Below the pieces are notes generated by a model. The model did not search any database. It had not been told where the DNA came from and saw nothing but the letters and a program-made list of their open reading frames with translations. A stretch of 20,544 bases of DNA from Bacillota bacterium (GTDB lineage Bacteria; Bacillota; Clostridia; Lachnospirales; Lachnospiraceae). This document shows, in pieces, positions 7,749-15,658 of the stretch. Numbering within the stretch: the stretch's first letter is position 1; each line of letters starts with the position of its first letter. Location of the stretch: assembly GCA_023415595.1 (NCBI GenBank), contig JAEZJW010000049.1, positions 1 to 20,544 on the forward strand, read 5' to 3'. The position numbers were made by a program, and so were the translations under genes.

Positions 7749-7811
7749 ATTCATATAACATTTTAACATAAAATGTATGGATTGTATACAGAAATCAAAC
7801 AAGTAGGTCCC

Positions 7812-9101
7812 TTATATTGTGATAAGACCTTTCTCATATAATTTCTGTAAGGATAACAAAATTCCGAATTTTGCATGGTACCAGGTCAGGCCACCCTGGA
7901 AAAACACCGTATAGGGGGGCTTGATCGGAGCATCAGCAGAAAGCTCAATCGAGGAGCCCTGCACGAAGGCACCTGCCGCCATGATAACGTCACACTGGTA
8001 ACCGGGCATAGCCCAGGGTTCGGGATCCACATAGCTGTCCACCGGTGCCGCAGCCTGTATTCCCTTACAGAAGGCAATGACTGCTTCCGCTGAATTCAAG
8101 GTGACTGCCTGAATAATATCAAAGCGTTCTTCCTTACCGTTTGGATGGACACCAAAGCCGAAGCTCTCATATAGATTTGCGGCAAATATTGCTCCCTTTA
8201 AGGCCCCTGAAACCACCTGCGGTGCCAGGAACAGTCCCTGGAACAACTGAGCATTGAGTCCCAGAGTTGCTCCTACCTCCTTGCCAAGACCGGGTGCTGT
8301 AAGGCGGAAGGCTGCGTTCTCGATATATTCCTTCTTACCGACGATATAGCCACCGATGGGCGCGAGACCTCCGCCGGGATTCTTGATTAAGGAACCGACG
8401 CACAGATCTGCACCGACATCCGTCGGTTCTATGACCTCGACAAATTCTCCGTAGCAATTATCTACCATACAGATGAGATCCGGCTTACATTCCTTTAGGA
8501 AGCGAATCAGATCTCCAATCCTCTCCACGGACAGGGTCGGCCGGGTCGCATAGCCCTTCGATCTCTGAATCGTTGCCAGCTTCGTATTCGGACGAATGGC
8601 GGCCTTAATCCCTTCATAATCGAAGCCCCCGTCGGATAACAGATCCACCTGCCGGTATGATATACCAAACTCCGCTAAGGATCCTCTGGTTTCGGTAATA
8701 CCGATCACACCTTCCAGAGTGTCATAGGGTTTCCCAACCGGTGAGAGAATCTCGTCTCCAGGCCGTAAATTTCCTGATAACGCCACCGTCAGCGCATGGG
8801 TTCCGCTGATCAGCTGTGGTCTTACTAAGGCATCCTCGGCATGGAATACCGCAGCATATACACTCTCCAGGGTATCCCTGCCGATATCATTATAGCCATA
8901 ACCCGTGGTAGCTGCAAAATGGATATCACTGAGCCTGTTGGCCTGCATAGCTTTTAATACCTTCAGCTGGTTATATTCCGCAATCCTGTCGATCCGGGCA
9001 AATCTCTCAAAAAGCTTCTCTTCTGTCTCTAAGCCGAGGCGTAGAAGCTTCGGGGTAATCCCCAGTTCCAGGTACATCTGATCTATCTGATTCACTGACA
9101 C
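7812..9101 (-). CDS. Methionine gamma-lyase family (aluminium-resistance/YnbB-like) PLP protein
   Basis: This belongs to the pyridoxal-phosphate-dependent fold type I family annotated as methionine gamma-lyase family or aluminium resistance protein (B. subtilis YnbB); the true substrate is unknown. Recognisable stretches are ATTGYGYNDIGRDTLE, VRPQLISGTHALTVALSG, GDEILSPVGKPYDTLEGVIG, CMVDNCYGEFVE and SLIKNPGGGLAPIGGYIVG; Lys240 (counted from the GTG) in the last one is the likely PLP lysine. Two starts compete. GTG at 9101 has a strong CAGGAGG site (9107-9113) and is chosen, giving 429 residues; ATG at 9122 has no ribosome site and gives 436. A near-consensus promoter just upstream fits either start. 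In B. subtilis ynbB also lies in the miaA-hfq neighbourhood, so the position after miaA is expected, but no hfq lies between them here. Confidence 0.92.
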   Translation of the reverse strand: MSVNQIDQMYLELGITPKLLRLGLETEEKLFERFARIDRIAEYNQLKVLKAMQANRLSDIHFAATTGYGYNDIGRDTLESVYAAVFHAEDALVRPQLISGTHALTVALSGNLRPGDEILSPVGKPYDTLEGVIGITETRGSLAEFGISYRQVDLLSDGGFDYEGIKAAIRPNTKLATIQRSKGYATRPTLSVERIGDLIRFLKECKPDLICMVDNCYGEFVEVIEPTDVGADLCVGSLIKNPGGGLAPIGGYIVGKKEYIENAAFRLTAPGLGKEVGATLGLNAQLFQGLFLAPQVVSGALKGAIFAANLYESFGFGVHPNGKEERFDIIQAVTLNSAEAVIAFCKGIQAAAPVDSYVDPEPWAMPGYQCDVIMAAGAFVQGSSIELSADAPIKPPYTVFFQGGLTWYHAKFGILLSLQKLYEKGLITI

Positions 9102-9106
9102 TTTAT

Positions 9107-9113
9107 CCTCCTG
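9107..9113 (-). promoter_or_regulatory. Ribosome binding site favouring the GTG start of the methionine gamma-lyase family gene
   Basis: CAGGAGG ends five bases before GTG 9101 but lies inside the reading frame if ATG 9122 is used. ATG 9122 itself has only A/T-rich sequence upstream. Confidence 0.65.
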
Positions 9114-9157
9114 AGTACTCATTAGTTTACATAATATATTTATGCAACATTTTTATA

Positions 9158-9186
9158 GTTATATTCCTAAAAATCGATTCTGTCAA
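9158..9186 (-). promoter_or_regulatory. Sigma-A type promoter for the methionine gamma-lyase family gene
   Basis: A perfect -35 TTGACA (9181-9186) and a -10 TATAAC (9158-9163, five of six consensus bases) are separated by 17 bases. Transcription would begin near 9151, giving a leader of about 50 bases to the GTG. It lies 11 bases beyond the miaA stop codon, so this gene need not depend on the upstream genes. Confidence 0.75.
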
Positions 9187-9197
9187 TAAGGAATTTT

Positions 9198-10145
9198 TTA
9201 TTTCAAAATATCCGCTTCCCTTAATTTAAGTAACATATATTGAAGAATATCTTCCTCTGAATGAAACAGGTCCTTATCTACCCAGATGACCTCCCGCTCT
9301 CTCTTGAACCAGGTGAGCTGACGCTTGGCAAAATGTCTGGTATCCCTTTTTAACAGGGTGATGGCATCCTCCAGGGTACACTCTCCGGCGAGGTAAGCAA
9401 GAAGCTCATTGTAACCCAGTCCCTGCATGGATACCAAATCCCTGGTATAACCCATCTCGGCAAGACTCATCACTTCCTTCAGCAGACCATGTTCCATCAT
9501 CAGATCGACGCGCTGATTAATTGCCTCATAGAGCTTGGCCCGGTCCTTGTTCAGGACAAAATAACAATAGTTGTAGGGAGAAGCTTTCCCCTTCTGTTCT
9601 TCATTATGGGTGGATATCCTCTCGCCCGTCAGTCTGGCATACTCCAAAGCCCGTATAATTCTCTTTCCATTATTCGGATGGATCGCCTCAGCGCTTTCCG
9701 GGTCCACCTGAAGTAACATGGAATGGAGATATTCACTACCCTTCTCTTCTGCCAGCTGCTCCAGCTCTCTGCGATAGGAATAATCCGTTTCATTCTCTGT
9801 AAAATCAATATCATAAAGCACAGCCTGGATATAGAAGCCGGTACCTCCGACCAGGATGGGGAGCTTTCCCTTCTCATGGATTCTGCGGATATATTCCTTG
9901 GCACACTGTTGGAACTTTACCACATTGAATTCCTCATCCGGCTCAAATTCACTGATCAGGTAATGGGGAACTCCGTTCATCTCCTCCGGTGTGATTTTCG
10001 CAGTACCGACATCCATGTGCTTATAGACCTGCATGGAATCCGCAGAGATGATCTCTCCGTTCACAGCCTTCGCAAGTGAGAGGGAAAGGGCTGTTTTACC
10101 GACTGAGGTGGGTCCTGTTAAGATGATGATTGGTTTTTTATCCAT
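9198..10145 (-). CDS. miaA: tRNA dimethylallyltransferase MiaA
   Basis: Transfers the dimethylallyl group from DMAPP to N6 of A37 in tRNAs reading UNN codons, improving codon reading and frame keeping. The 315-residue protein has all family motifs: P-loop GPTSVGKT (about residues 11-18), the DMAPP/tRNA region ISADSMQVYKHMDVGTAK (about 34-50), LVGGTGFYIQAVLYDID (about 98-115), IIRALEYARLTGE, and the C-terminal GLGYNELLAYLAGE and RDTRHFAKRQLTWFKRE that grip tRNA. Length is normal. The ATG at 10145 has an AAGGA ribosome site set rather far upstream (about 12 bases). It follows mutL by 199 bases, the common mutS-mutL-miaA order; the gap is filled largely by a 12-base tandem repeat. hfq, often next to miaA, is not present on either side in this window. 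Confidence 0.97.
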   Translation of the reverse strand: MDKKPIIILTGPTSVGKTALSLSLAKAVNGEIISADSMQVYKHMDVGTAKITPEEMNGVPHYLISEFEPDEEFNVVKFQQCAKEYIRRIHEKGKLPILVGGTGFYIQAVLYDIDFTENETDYSYRRELEQLAEEKGSEYLHSMLLQVDPESAEAIHPNNGKRIIRALEYARLTGERISTHNEEQKGKASPYNYCYFVLNKDRAKLYEAINQRVDLMMEHGLLKEVMSLAEMGYTRDLVSMQGLGYNELLAYLAGECTLEDAITLLKRDTRHFAKRQLTWFKREREVIWVDKDLFHSEEDILQYMLLKLREADILK

Positions 10146-10225
10146 GGGCTGTTTTGATCCTTACTCGAATTATTTGTAAGCATATCTATGAGAATCTCTA
10201 ACTGCATTTGTAAACGATATGTTTT

Positions 10226-10297
10226 GATATTACGTATGATATTACGGTTGATATTATTGTTGATTTTGCCGGTGATATTAAAGTTGATATTATTATG
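10226..10297. repeat. 12-base tandem repeat, six units, between mutL and miaA
   Basis: On the plus strand six consecutive 12-base units begin with GATATT or GATTTT: GATATTACGTAT, GATATTACGGTT, GATATTATTGTT, GATTTTGCCGGT, GATATTAAAGTT and GATATTATTATG. The first six bases are conserved and the rest vary. It lies in the untranslated gap downstream of the mutL stop codon (10345-10347) and upstream of miaA. No promoter or terminator was recognised in this gap. A period of 12 bases equals four codons, but no gene runs through it. Confidence 0.8.
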
Positions 10298-10344
10298 TTG
10301 GAACCACTTATTTCATATTACTTTGATTATTACTGTATAATTTA

Positions 10345-12510
10345 CTATAGGATACGTTTAAATTTCTTCTCCAGCTCATACCGGCTCATGGAGATAATGA
10401 CCGGTCTTCCGTGAGGGCAATGATAGGGATTCTCCAATGTAAGCAGCTCCTTGATCAGGGCAGAGGCCTCCTCCAGGGATAAGATATGGTTAGCTTTCAC
10501 TGCGGCTTTACAGGAGAGGGAAGCAGTCTTCTCCAGAATGGAGGTGACATTCAGGTTATGACCCGTCAGTTCCTCCGCCATCGTATCCAGAAATTCCTGG
10601 ATCAGCTCCTTCTCTGACAGTCCGTAAAGATCTGCCGGCACGGCACGGACGGAGAATTCATTACCTCCGAAATGTTCAAATTCATATCCAAGCCGGGTAA
10701 GTATCTCCTCATATTGATGCAGGACCTCCTGCTCTCTTAAGGTCAGTGTAAGTACGATCGGGGGGAAAAGCTGCTGCGACTCATTACCTTTCGTCCTTGC
10801 TGAAGCCATGATTCTCTCATACAATACCTTCTCATGGGCCGCATGCTGGTCGATGATATACAGCTCCTTCTGATATTCTACCAGCCAATAGGTGGAGAAT
10901 ATCTGACCGATGATCCGATGGCCTTCCATTGCCGCCTTAGATAAGAATGGTACCTGTCCCTCCTGCTTCTCATCGGTAAACAGATTAAGCTGTTCTCCCT
11001 GCCTATCGGATGTGAGTGTTCCATCCTGCTCCTTAGGCAACGGAGTAACTGCTCCATCAGAAATAACTGAGGAATTATCAGATATAACAGCAAAACCATC
11101 TGTTCTGGGCGTTACTGACATACCAATCGGCATATCCGATACCTCTGTCGGCATATCTGAAACCTTTACAGGAATATCTGACACGATTGGTGGCAAATCT
11201 GATATCTTTGATGGCATATATGCAGATTTTGTATTAAGCTGAGTATCTGTCACTTTCAAATCTGACTGCAATGAATCCTTTGTTATATGATAAGAAGTAC
11301 CCTCCTTGAGACAGCTGTCAGTAGGAGGAAACTGCGGTTTGTTTCTTTGTTCGGCTTCTTTCAGCAGTGTCTGTGCCTGTTCCTCAGACAGCTTCTCCGG
11401 AGCCATGGTCTTAAGTGCAGAGAATTGCAGCTCTCTGCGTTTCTCCTCAAAGGGCTCGGGAAGCTTAGGACGGCTATCCTTTACTTCTTCCTGCTTATGC
11501 AGGGATACCTTTGGAATCAGTTCCTTGCCGGATAAGGCGGAACGGATCAGATTCAGGGTTGCCTGGAAGATCTCCTCTCCGTTCTTTAAGCGGACCTCCA
11601 GCTTCTGCGGATGGACATTTACATCGATTAAGGAGGGATCAATCTCATAATACAGGGAGGTGAAGGGATATTTATGCTGCATCAGGAATGGCTTATAAGC
11701 CTCCTCGATGGCTTTCGTGATAACATTGCTCTTAATATATCTGCCATTAATAAAGTAATTTTCAAAGTTCCTATTACCCCTGTTGATGATGGGCTTGCCG
11801 ATAAAGCCGGTAATTGCAGCCTCCGGTGAGACATAATCCACCGGTACCAGCTCTCTGGAAACATCCCTGCCATAAATCTGGTAAAGAATGTCCTTCGTAT
11901 TATTATTGCCGGAAGATTGGAGCTTAACTTGATTGTTGGCAATAAATTTGAAGGAGATATCCGGATGGGATACCATCAGACGTTCCATCAGATCACTGAC
12001 ATAGCTTGCTTCTGTCATCGCGGACTTTAAGAATTTTCTCCGTGCAGGGGTGTTATAGAAGATATTCCGTACAAGGATCGTCGTTCCGCCGGGACAGCCG
12101 ATTTCATCAAAGCTCTTCTCTTCACCGCCCTCGATCAGATAACGGTACCCATGGAGGGAGACCGGTGTCTTCGTAATCAGCTCTACCTGTGCAACTGCCG
12201 CGATACTGGAGAGAGCTTCTCCGCGAAAGCCGAGGCTTTTTACTGATAATAGATCCTCTGCCGTCCTGATCTTACTGGTCGCATGGCGCTGAAATGCCAG
12301 GGGAATATCCTCTCTGGAGATGCCGGAACCGTTATCCGTGATGCGGATCAGGCTTAAGCCACCCTCCTTGATCTCAGCAGTAATTGCGGTGGCTCCTGCA
12401 TCCATGGCGTTCTCAATCAGCTCCTTGACCACGGCACTTGGGCGCTCTACGACCTCACCGGCAGCAATCTGGTTGATGGTTTGTTCATCTAAAACATGGA
12501 TTAATGACAT
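10345..12510 (-). CDS. mutL: DNA mismatch repair protein MutL (endonuclease-active type)
   Basis: GHKL ATPase that links MutS mismatch recognition to strand nicking. The N-terminal ATPase (about residues 1-330) shows ELIENAMDAGAT, DNGSGI, ATSKI and GFRGEALSSIAAV. A long charged linker (about 340-500) follows, then the C-terminal dimerisation/nuclease domain with the metal-binding motif DQHAAHEKVLYE (554-565), SCKAAVKANH and CPHGRP. This motif marks the MutL type that nicks DNA itself, used by bacteria without MutH. At 721 residues it is longer than B. subtilis MutL (627); the excess is the linker, which contains five copies of a seven-residue repeat with consensus x-P-x-x-V-S-D (432-466). ATG 12510 is preferred: the in-frame TTG at 12522 overlaps the GGAG ribosome site. 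It lies 176 bases after mutS. Confidence 0.97.
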   Translation of the reverse strand: MSLIHVLDEQTINQIAAGEVVERPSAVVKELIENAMDAGATAITAEIKEGGLSLIRITDNGSGISREDIPLAFQRHATSKIRTAEDLLSVKSLGFRGEALSSIAAVAQVELITKTPVSLHGYRYLIEGGEEKSFDEIGCPGGTTILVRNIFYNTPARRKFLKSAMTEASYVSDLMERLMVSHPDISFKFIANNQVKLQSSGNNNTKDILYQIYGRDVSRELVPVDYVSPEAAITGFIGKPIINRGNRNFENYFINGRYIKSNVITKAIEEAYKPFLMQHKYPFTSLYYEIDPSLIDVNVHPQKLEVRLKNGEEIFQATLNLIRSALSGKELIPKVSLHKQEEVKDSRPKLPEPFEEKRRELQFSALKTMAPEKLSEEQAQTLLKEAEQRNKPQFPPTDSCLKEGTSYHITKDSLQSDLKVTDTQLNTKSAYMPSKISDLPPIVSDIPVKVSDMPTEVSDMPIGMSVTPRTDGFAVISDNSSVISDGAVTPLPKEQDGTLTSDRQGEQLNLFTDEKQEGQVPFLSKAAMEGHRIIGQIFSTYWLVEYQKELYIIDQHAAHEKVLYERIMASARTKGNESQQLFPPIVLTLTLREQEVLHQYEEILTRLGYEFEHFGGNEFSVRAVPADLYGLSEKELIQEFLDTMAEELTGHNLNVTSILEKTASLSCKAAVKANHILSLEEASALIKELLTLENPYHCPHGRPVIISMSRYELEKKFKRIL
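11108..11233. repeat. 21-base tandem repeat inside mutL (seven-residue protein repeat)
   Basis: Six consecutive 21-base units begin at 11108, 11129, 11150, 11171, 11192 and 11213; most start with GGCATAT or a close variant. The best-preserved five translate on the minus strand to MPSKISD, LPPIVSD, IPVKVSD, MPTEVSD and MPIGMSV. The units keep the reading frame, so gain or loss of copies would alter linker length but not break the protein. Confidence 0.8.
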
Positions 12511-12516
12511 AGTAAT

Positions 12517-12520
12517 CTCC
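12517..12520 (-). promoter_or_regulatory. Ribosome binding site that fixes the mutL start
   Basis: GGAG ends six bases before ATG 12510. The upstream TTG (12520-12522) overlaps it and would add four residues (MEIT) not expected in MutL, which normally begins shortly before IHVLDEQTINQIAAGEV. Confidence 0.75.
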
Positions 12521-12610
12521 AATCTGCTTAAGAACTCTTATGAATGAATTCTGTACCCCGCGAAATATCAGTATAATAACTACTAAAGAAAATTATATAA
12601 TAACTTAAAA

Positions 12611-12662
12611 ATAATTCTTTAAAATAATTCTATAAAATATTTCTATATATTAATTCTAAATT
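12611..12662. repeat. Degenerate 13-base A/T-rich tandem repeat between mutS and mutL
   Basis: Four successive 13-base units (starting 12611, 12624, 12637, 12650) read ATAATTCTTTAAA, ATAATTCTATAAA, ATATTTCTATATA and TTAATTCTAAATT on the plus strand. The shared core is A/T-rich with one TTTCT or ATTCT in each unit. It lies in the 176-base mutS-mutL gap, which is much richer in A/T than the genes around it and may hold the mutL promoter, though no clear -35/-10 pair was found. Confidence 0.55.
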
Positions 12663-12686
12663 CTTCTTACTACAGGTTTTCATTAA

Positions 12687-15392
12687 TTATATTCTATCTT
12701 TGATTTTCTTCTGCAGCTGGTACAGCTTATTGATCGCATCGATCGGGGTCAGTCTGGCGATATCCAGATCCCGGAGCTCTGAGACGATGTCTTCGTTTCC
12801 TGACATGGAAAACAAGGAGAATTGATCGGTATTCTTCTGCTTCTTACCATTCTTGGCTGTCTTCGCAGGCTCCTCCGAGGTAAAACCGTGGAAGAATAAT
12901 TGCTCCTGGACGAATTCCTCCTTCGGTTCCTCCGGTGCGGACAGGTTCTTTGCTTTCAGGGCGAGATCGTTGCCGGTCAGCTCGTTCACGATCTCAGAAG
13001 CACGTTTCAGGATACCGGCAGGAACTCCCGCCAACTTCGCCACCTGGATTCCGTAGCTTTTGTCTGCGCCGCCCTTCACGATCTTACGGAGGAATACGAT
13101 ATCCTCACCCTGCTCCTTCACTGCGATGCAATAGTTATTCACACCCTCCAGACGGCCCTCCAGCTCGGTAAGCTCGTGATAATGGGTGGCAAACAGAGTC
13201 TTGGCACCAAGCAGTGCAGAATTACTGATATGCTCCACCACAGCCCATGCGATGCTTAAGCCGTCGAAGGTGGAGGTTCCCCTGCCGATCTCATCGAGAA
13301 TGAGCAGGCTGTTCTTCGTAGCATTTCTTAAGATATTGGCGACCTCGGTCATCTCCACCATGAAGGTACTCTGGCCGCTGGCCAAATCATCCGAGGCACC
13401 AACACGGGTAAAGATCCGGTCCACAATACCGATACTGGCGCTGTCTGCAGGTACAAAGCTGCCGATCTGAGCCATCAGCACGATCAGTGCGGTTTGCCGC
13501 ATGTAAGTGGATTTTCCCGCCATATTCGGACCTGTGATGATGGAAACCCGGTTATTCTTATTATCCAGCATGGTGTCATTGGATATAAACATATCATGGG
13601 AGATCATTCTCTCCACGACAGGATGTCTTCCGTTTTTAATAGAGATGGCTCCGTTAAGATTCATCTCCGGCCTGGTATAATTATTCTGCTCAGCCACCAA
13701 TGCCAGGGAGGCAAATACATCCAGCTTGGCAATGGCTTTCGCAGTCTGCTGAATTCGCTTCACCTCCAGTGAGATTTGATCACGGATCTCACAGAACAGG
13801 TCATATTCCAGGGAGAACAGCTTGTCCTCGGCACCCAGGATAATATCCTCCAGCTCCTTCAGCTCAGGAGTTGTATAACGTTCTGCGTTGGCAAGGGTCT
13901 GCTTCCGGATCCAGTTTGTCGGTACCAGGCTCTGATAGGAATTCGTCACCTCAAGATAATAACCGAAGACTCTGTTATATCTGATCTTCAGATTCTTAAT
14001 TCCGGTTGTATCCCGCTCCTTGGTTTCTAGGTCCATGAGCCAGTCCTTACCCTCGGTCTTCGCCCTCCTTAAGCGGTCCACCTCCTCATGATAGCCTTCC
14101 CGGATGATGCCCCCTTCCTTAACATTCAGGGGTGGCTCATCGGCAATTGCCCGGCTGATCAGGCCGGCAATATCCTCGAGAGGATCCAGTTCCTCATAAA
14201 TCTCATTCAGTAACCCCGTCTCAAAGCCCTGCAGCAGGAATTTGATATGGGGAAGCATGGAGAGGGAGGAGCTGAACGCAATCAGATCCCTGGGGTTTGC
14301 ACTTTTATAACTGATCTTACCCATCAGTCGCTCCAGGTCATAAATCGGATTCAGATATTCCCGGAGTTCTTCCCTGGTAATCATATTGTCTTTTAACTGT
14401 GAGACTGCTTCCAACCGTTCCCCTATCATATCATAATCGATCAGGGGCTGCTCCATATAACTTCGGAGTAATCTGGCACCCATTGCTGTTTTCGTCTTGT
14501 CGAGAACCCACAGCAGGGATCCCCTCTTCTGTTTCTCACGGATCGTCTCCGTAAGCTCTAAGTTCCTGACCGTGGAGCTGTCTAACAGCATGTATTTCTC
14601 ATAGGTATAAGGTGTAAGCTTCGTGATATGGGACAGGGAGTTCTTCTGCGTCTCCCGGAGGAACTGCATGATACAGCCGGCAGCGATGGAGCCGATTGAA
14701 TAATCCTTCAGGCCGATTCCCTCCAGGGCTCCGACTTTGAAATGCTCCTTTAGTGCACGTACACACAGGGCATCATCAAAATACCAGGGCTCCAGGGGAG
14801 ACAGGGTTAACTGATTGATGCTTTTGAGGGCTTCGATATCAATCCCGGATACCAGGAAGGTATCATTACAGATAATCTCTGAAGGGGACCATTTATAGAT
14901 TTCATCCATCAGCTTACGGGTATTGTCCACCTCAGTAACAAAATAATCTCCGGTTGTAACATCTACAACGGAGATGCCGTAGGAATTGGTCGTATGTATG
15001 ACTGCCATCAGGTAGTTATTTCTGGTCTCATCCAGAACCTGAGTATTCAGATTCGTACCGGGAGTAACGATACGGATTACCTCCCGCTTAACGATACCCT
15101 TCGCAGCCTTCGGATCCTCCACCTGCTCACAGATGGCGACACGATATCCGCGGCTGACCAGCTTACTCAGATAATTCTCAACCGCATGATAGGGAACACC
15201 GCACATCGGTGCCCTCTCCTCCTGCCCGATGCTCTTGCCTGTCAGGGCAATCTCCAGCTCTCTAGAGCATATATGGGCATCCTCGAAGAACATCTCATAG
15301 AAGTCGCCCAAACGGTAAAATAAGATACAATCTTTATATTGTTCCTTGATCTGCATATACTGCTGCATCAGGGGAGTAAGTCCGGTCATCAT
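12687..15392 (-). CDS. mutS: DNA mismatch repair protein MutS
   Basis: Mismatch-recognition ATPase that loads MutL. The 901-residue protein has the complete domain set: mismatch-binding domain I with YRLGDFYEMFFEDA, whose Phe-x-Glu motif wedges into the mismatch (about residues 25-40), connector, core/lever, clamp, and the ATPase domain with Walker A ITGPNMAGKSTYM (Lys627), Walker B LLILDEIGRGTSTFDG and ATHYHELTELE. Near the C-terminus QFSLF (857-861) looks like a beta-clamp-binding motif. Length is slightly above E. coli MutS (853). Two adjacent ATGs (15392, 15389) share one AAGGA ribosome site; either could be used. It has its own promoter (15510-15537) and a leader of about 110 bases with an inverted repeat, and precedes mutL, its partner in the pathway. 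Confidence 0.98.
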   Translation of the reverse strand: MMTGLTPLMQQYMQIKEQYKDCILFYRLGDFYEMFFEDAHICSRELEIALTGKSIGQEERAPMCGVPYHAVENYLSKLVSRGYRVAICEQVEDPKAAKGIVKREVIRIVTPGTNLNTQVLDETRNNYLMAVIHTTNSYGISVVDVTTGDYFVTEVDNTRKLMDEIYKWSPSEIICNDTFLVSGIDIEALKSINQLTLSPLEPWYFDDALCVRALKEHFKVGALEGIGLKDYSIGSIAAGCIMQFLRETQKNSLSHITKLTPYTYEKYMLLDSSTVRNLELTETIREKQKRGSLLWVLDKTKTAMGARLLRSYMEQPLIDYDMIGERLEAVSQLKDNMITREELREYLNPIYDLERLMGKISYKSANPRDLIAFSSSLSMLPHIKFLLQGFETGLLNEIYEELDPLEDIAGLISRAIADEPPLNVKEGGIIREGYHEEVDRLRRAKTEGKDWLMDLETKERDTTGIKNLKIRYNRVFGYYLEVTNSYQSLVPTNWIRKQTLANAERYTTPELKELEDIILGAEDKLFSLEYDLFCEIRDQISLEVKRIQQTAKAIAKLDVFASLALVAEQNNYTRPEMNLNGAISIKNGRHPVVERMISHDMFISNDTMLDNKNNRVSIITGPNMAGKSTYMRQTALIVLMAQIGSFVPADSASIGIVDRIFTRVGASDDLASGQSTFMVEMTEVANILRNATKNSLLILDEIGRGTSTFDGLSIAWAVVEHISNSALLGAKTLFATHYHELTELEGRLEGVNNYCIAVKEQGEDIVFLRKIVKGGADKSYGIQVAKLAGVPAGILKRASEIVNELTGNDLALKAKNLSAPEEPKEEFVQEQLFFHGFTSEEPAKTAKNGKKQKNTDQFSLFSMSGNEDIVSELRDLDIARLTPIDAINKLYQLQKKIKDRI

Positions 15393-15441
15393 GGTAAATC
15401 CTTTCTTCTTTTGACTTTCGTACTTTTTCCTAAAACATGAA

Positions 15442-15491
15442 AATAGAACATGACTCCGCGCCTATGCATCTCCCTCAGAGTAAGTTCTATT
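15442..15491 (-). promoter_or_regulatory. Foldable inverted repeat in the mutS leader
   Basis: On the transcribed strand AATAGAAC (15491-15484) pairs perfectly with GTTCTATT (15449-15442); inside it ACTC can pair with GAGT. The loop is rich in G. The structure begins about 12 bases after the predicted transcription start and ends 50 bases before the ATG. It matches no riboswitch I recognise and is not followed by a strong U-run. Confidence 0.4.
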
Positions 15492-15509
15492 GACTAACAA
15501 ACTAAAATT

Positions 15510-15537
15510 ATTATAACATACCGACAGTGATTTGCAA
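15510..15537 (-). promoter_or_regulatory. Sigma-A type promoter for mutS
   Basis: A -35 TTGCAA (15532-15537, four of six consensus bases) and a perfect -10 TATAAT (15510-15515) are separated by 16 bases. Transcription would begin near 15503, about 110 bases before the mutS start. This suggests mutS-mutL can be expressed independently of rnhA. Confidence 0.65.
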
Positions 15538-15597
15538 TGGTTTCACTGCTCTGATTCGACAAAATGATGGCTGGTCTCACCATAACAAAGATAATAA

Positions 15598-15658
15598 GAT
15601 GATTTTAACAATGTTTCCGAAGTCGGAGACGCTTCCGCTTAGTTGCATTGTTATCATC
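15598..15658 (-). terminator. Possible hairpin at the 3' end of rnhA
   Basis: On the minus strand GATGATAACAATG (15658-15646) can pair with CATTGTTAAAATCATC (15613-15598), with a three-base bulge. An inner perfect stem TCCGA/TCGGA lies at about 15615-15626. The outer arm includes the rnhA stop codon. Only a short, interrupted run of U follows, so terminator function is uncertain. Confidence 0.4.

Noticed and set aside
10226..10297. CRISPR array
   Set aside because: The repeated unit is only 12 bases with no spacers, and no cas genes are nearby.
12900..13259. Plus-strand open frames over mutS, mutL, mrdA and other genes
   Set aside because: They lie opposite well-conserved minus-strand genes, have no recognisable family features and no consistent ribosome sites, so they are treated as chance frames.
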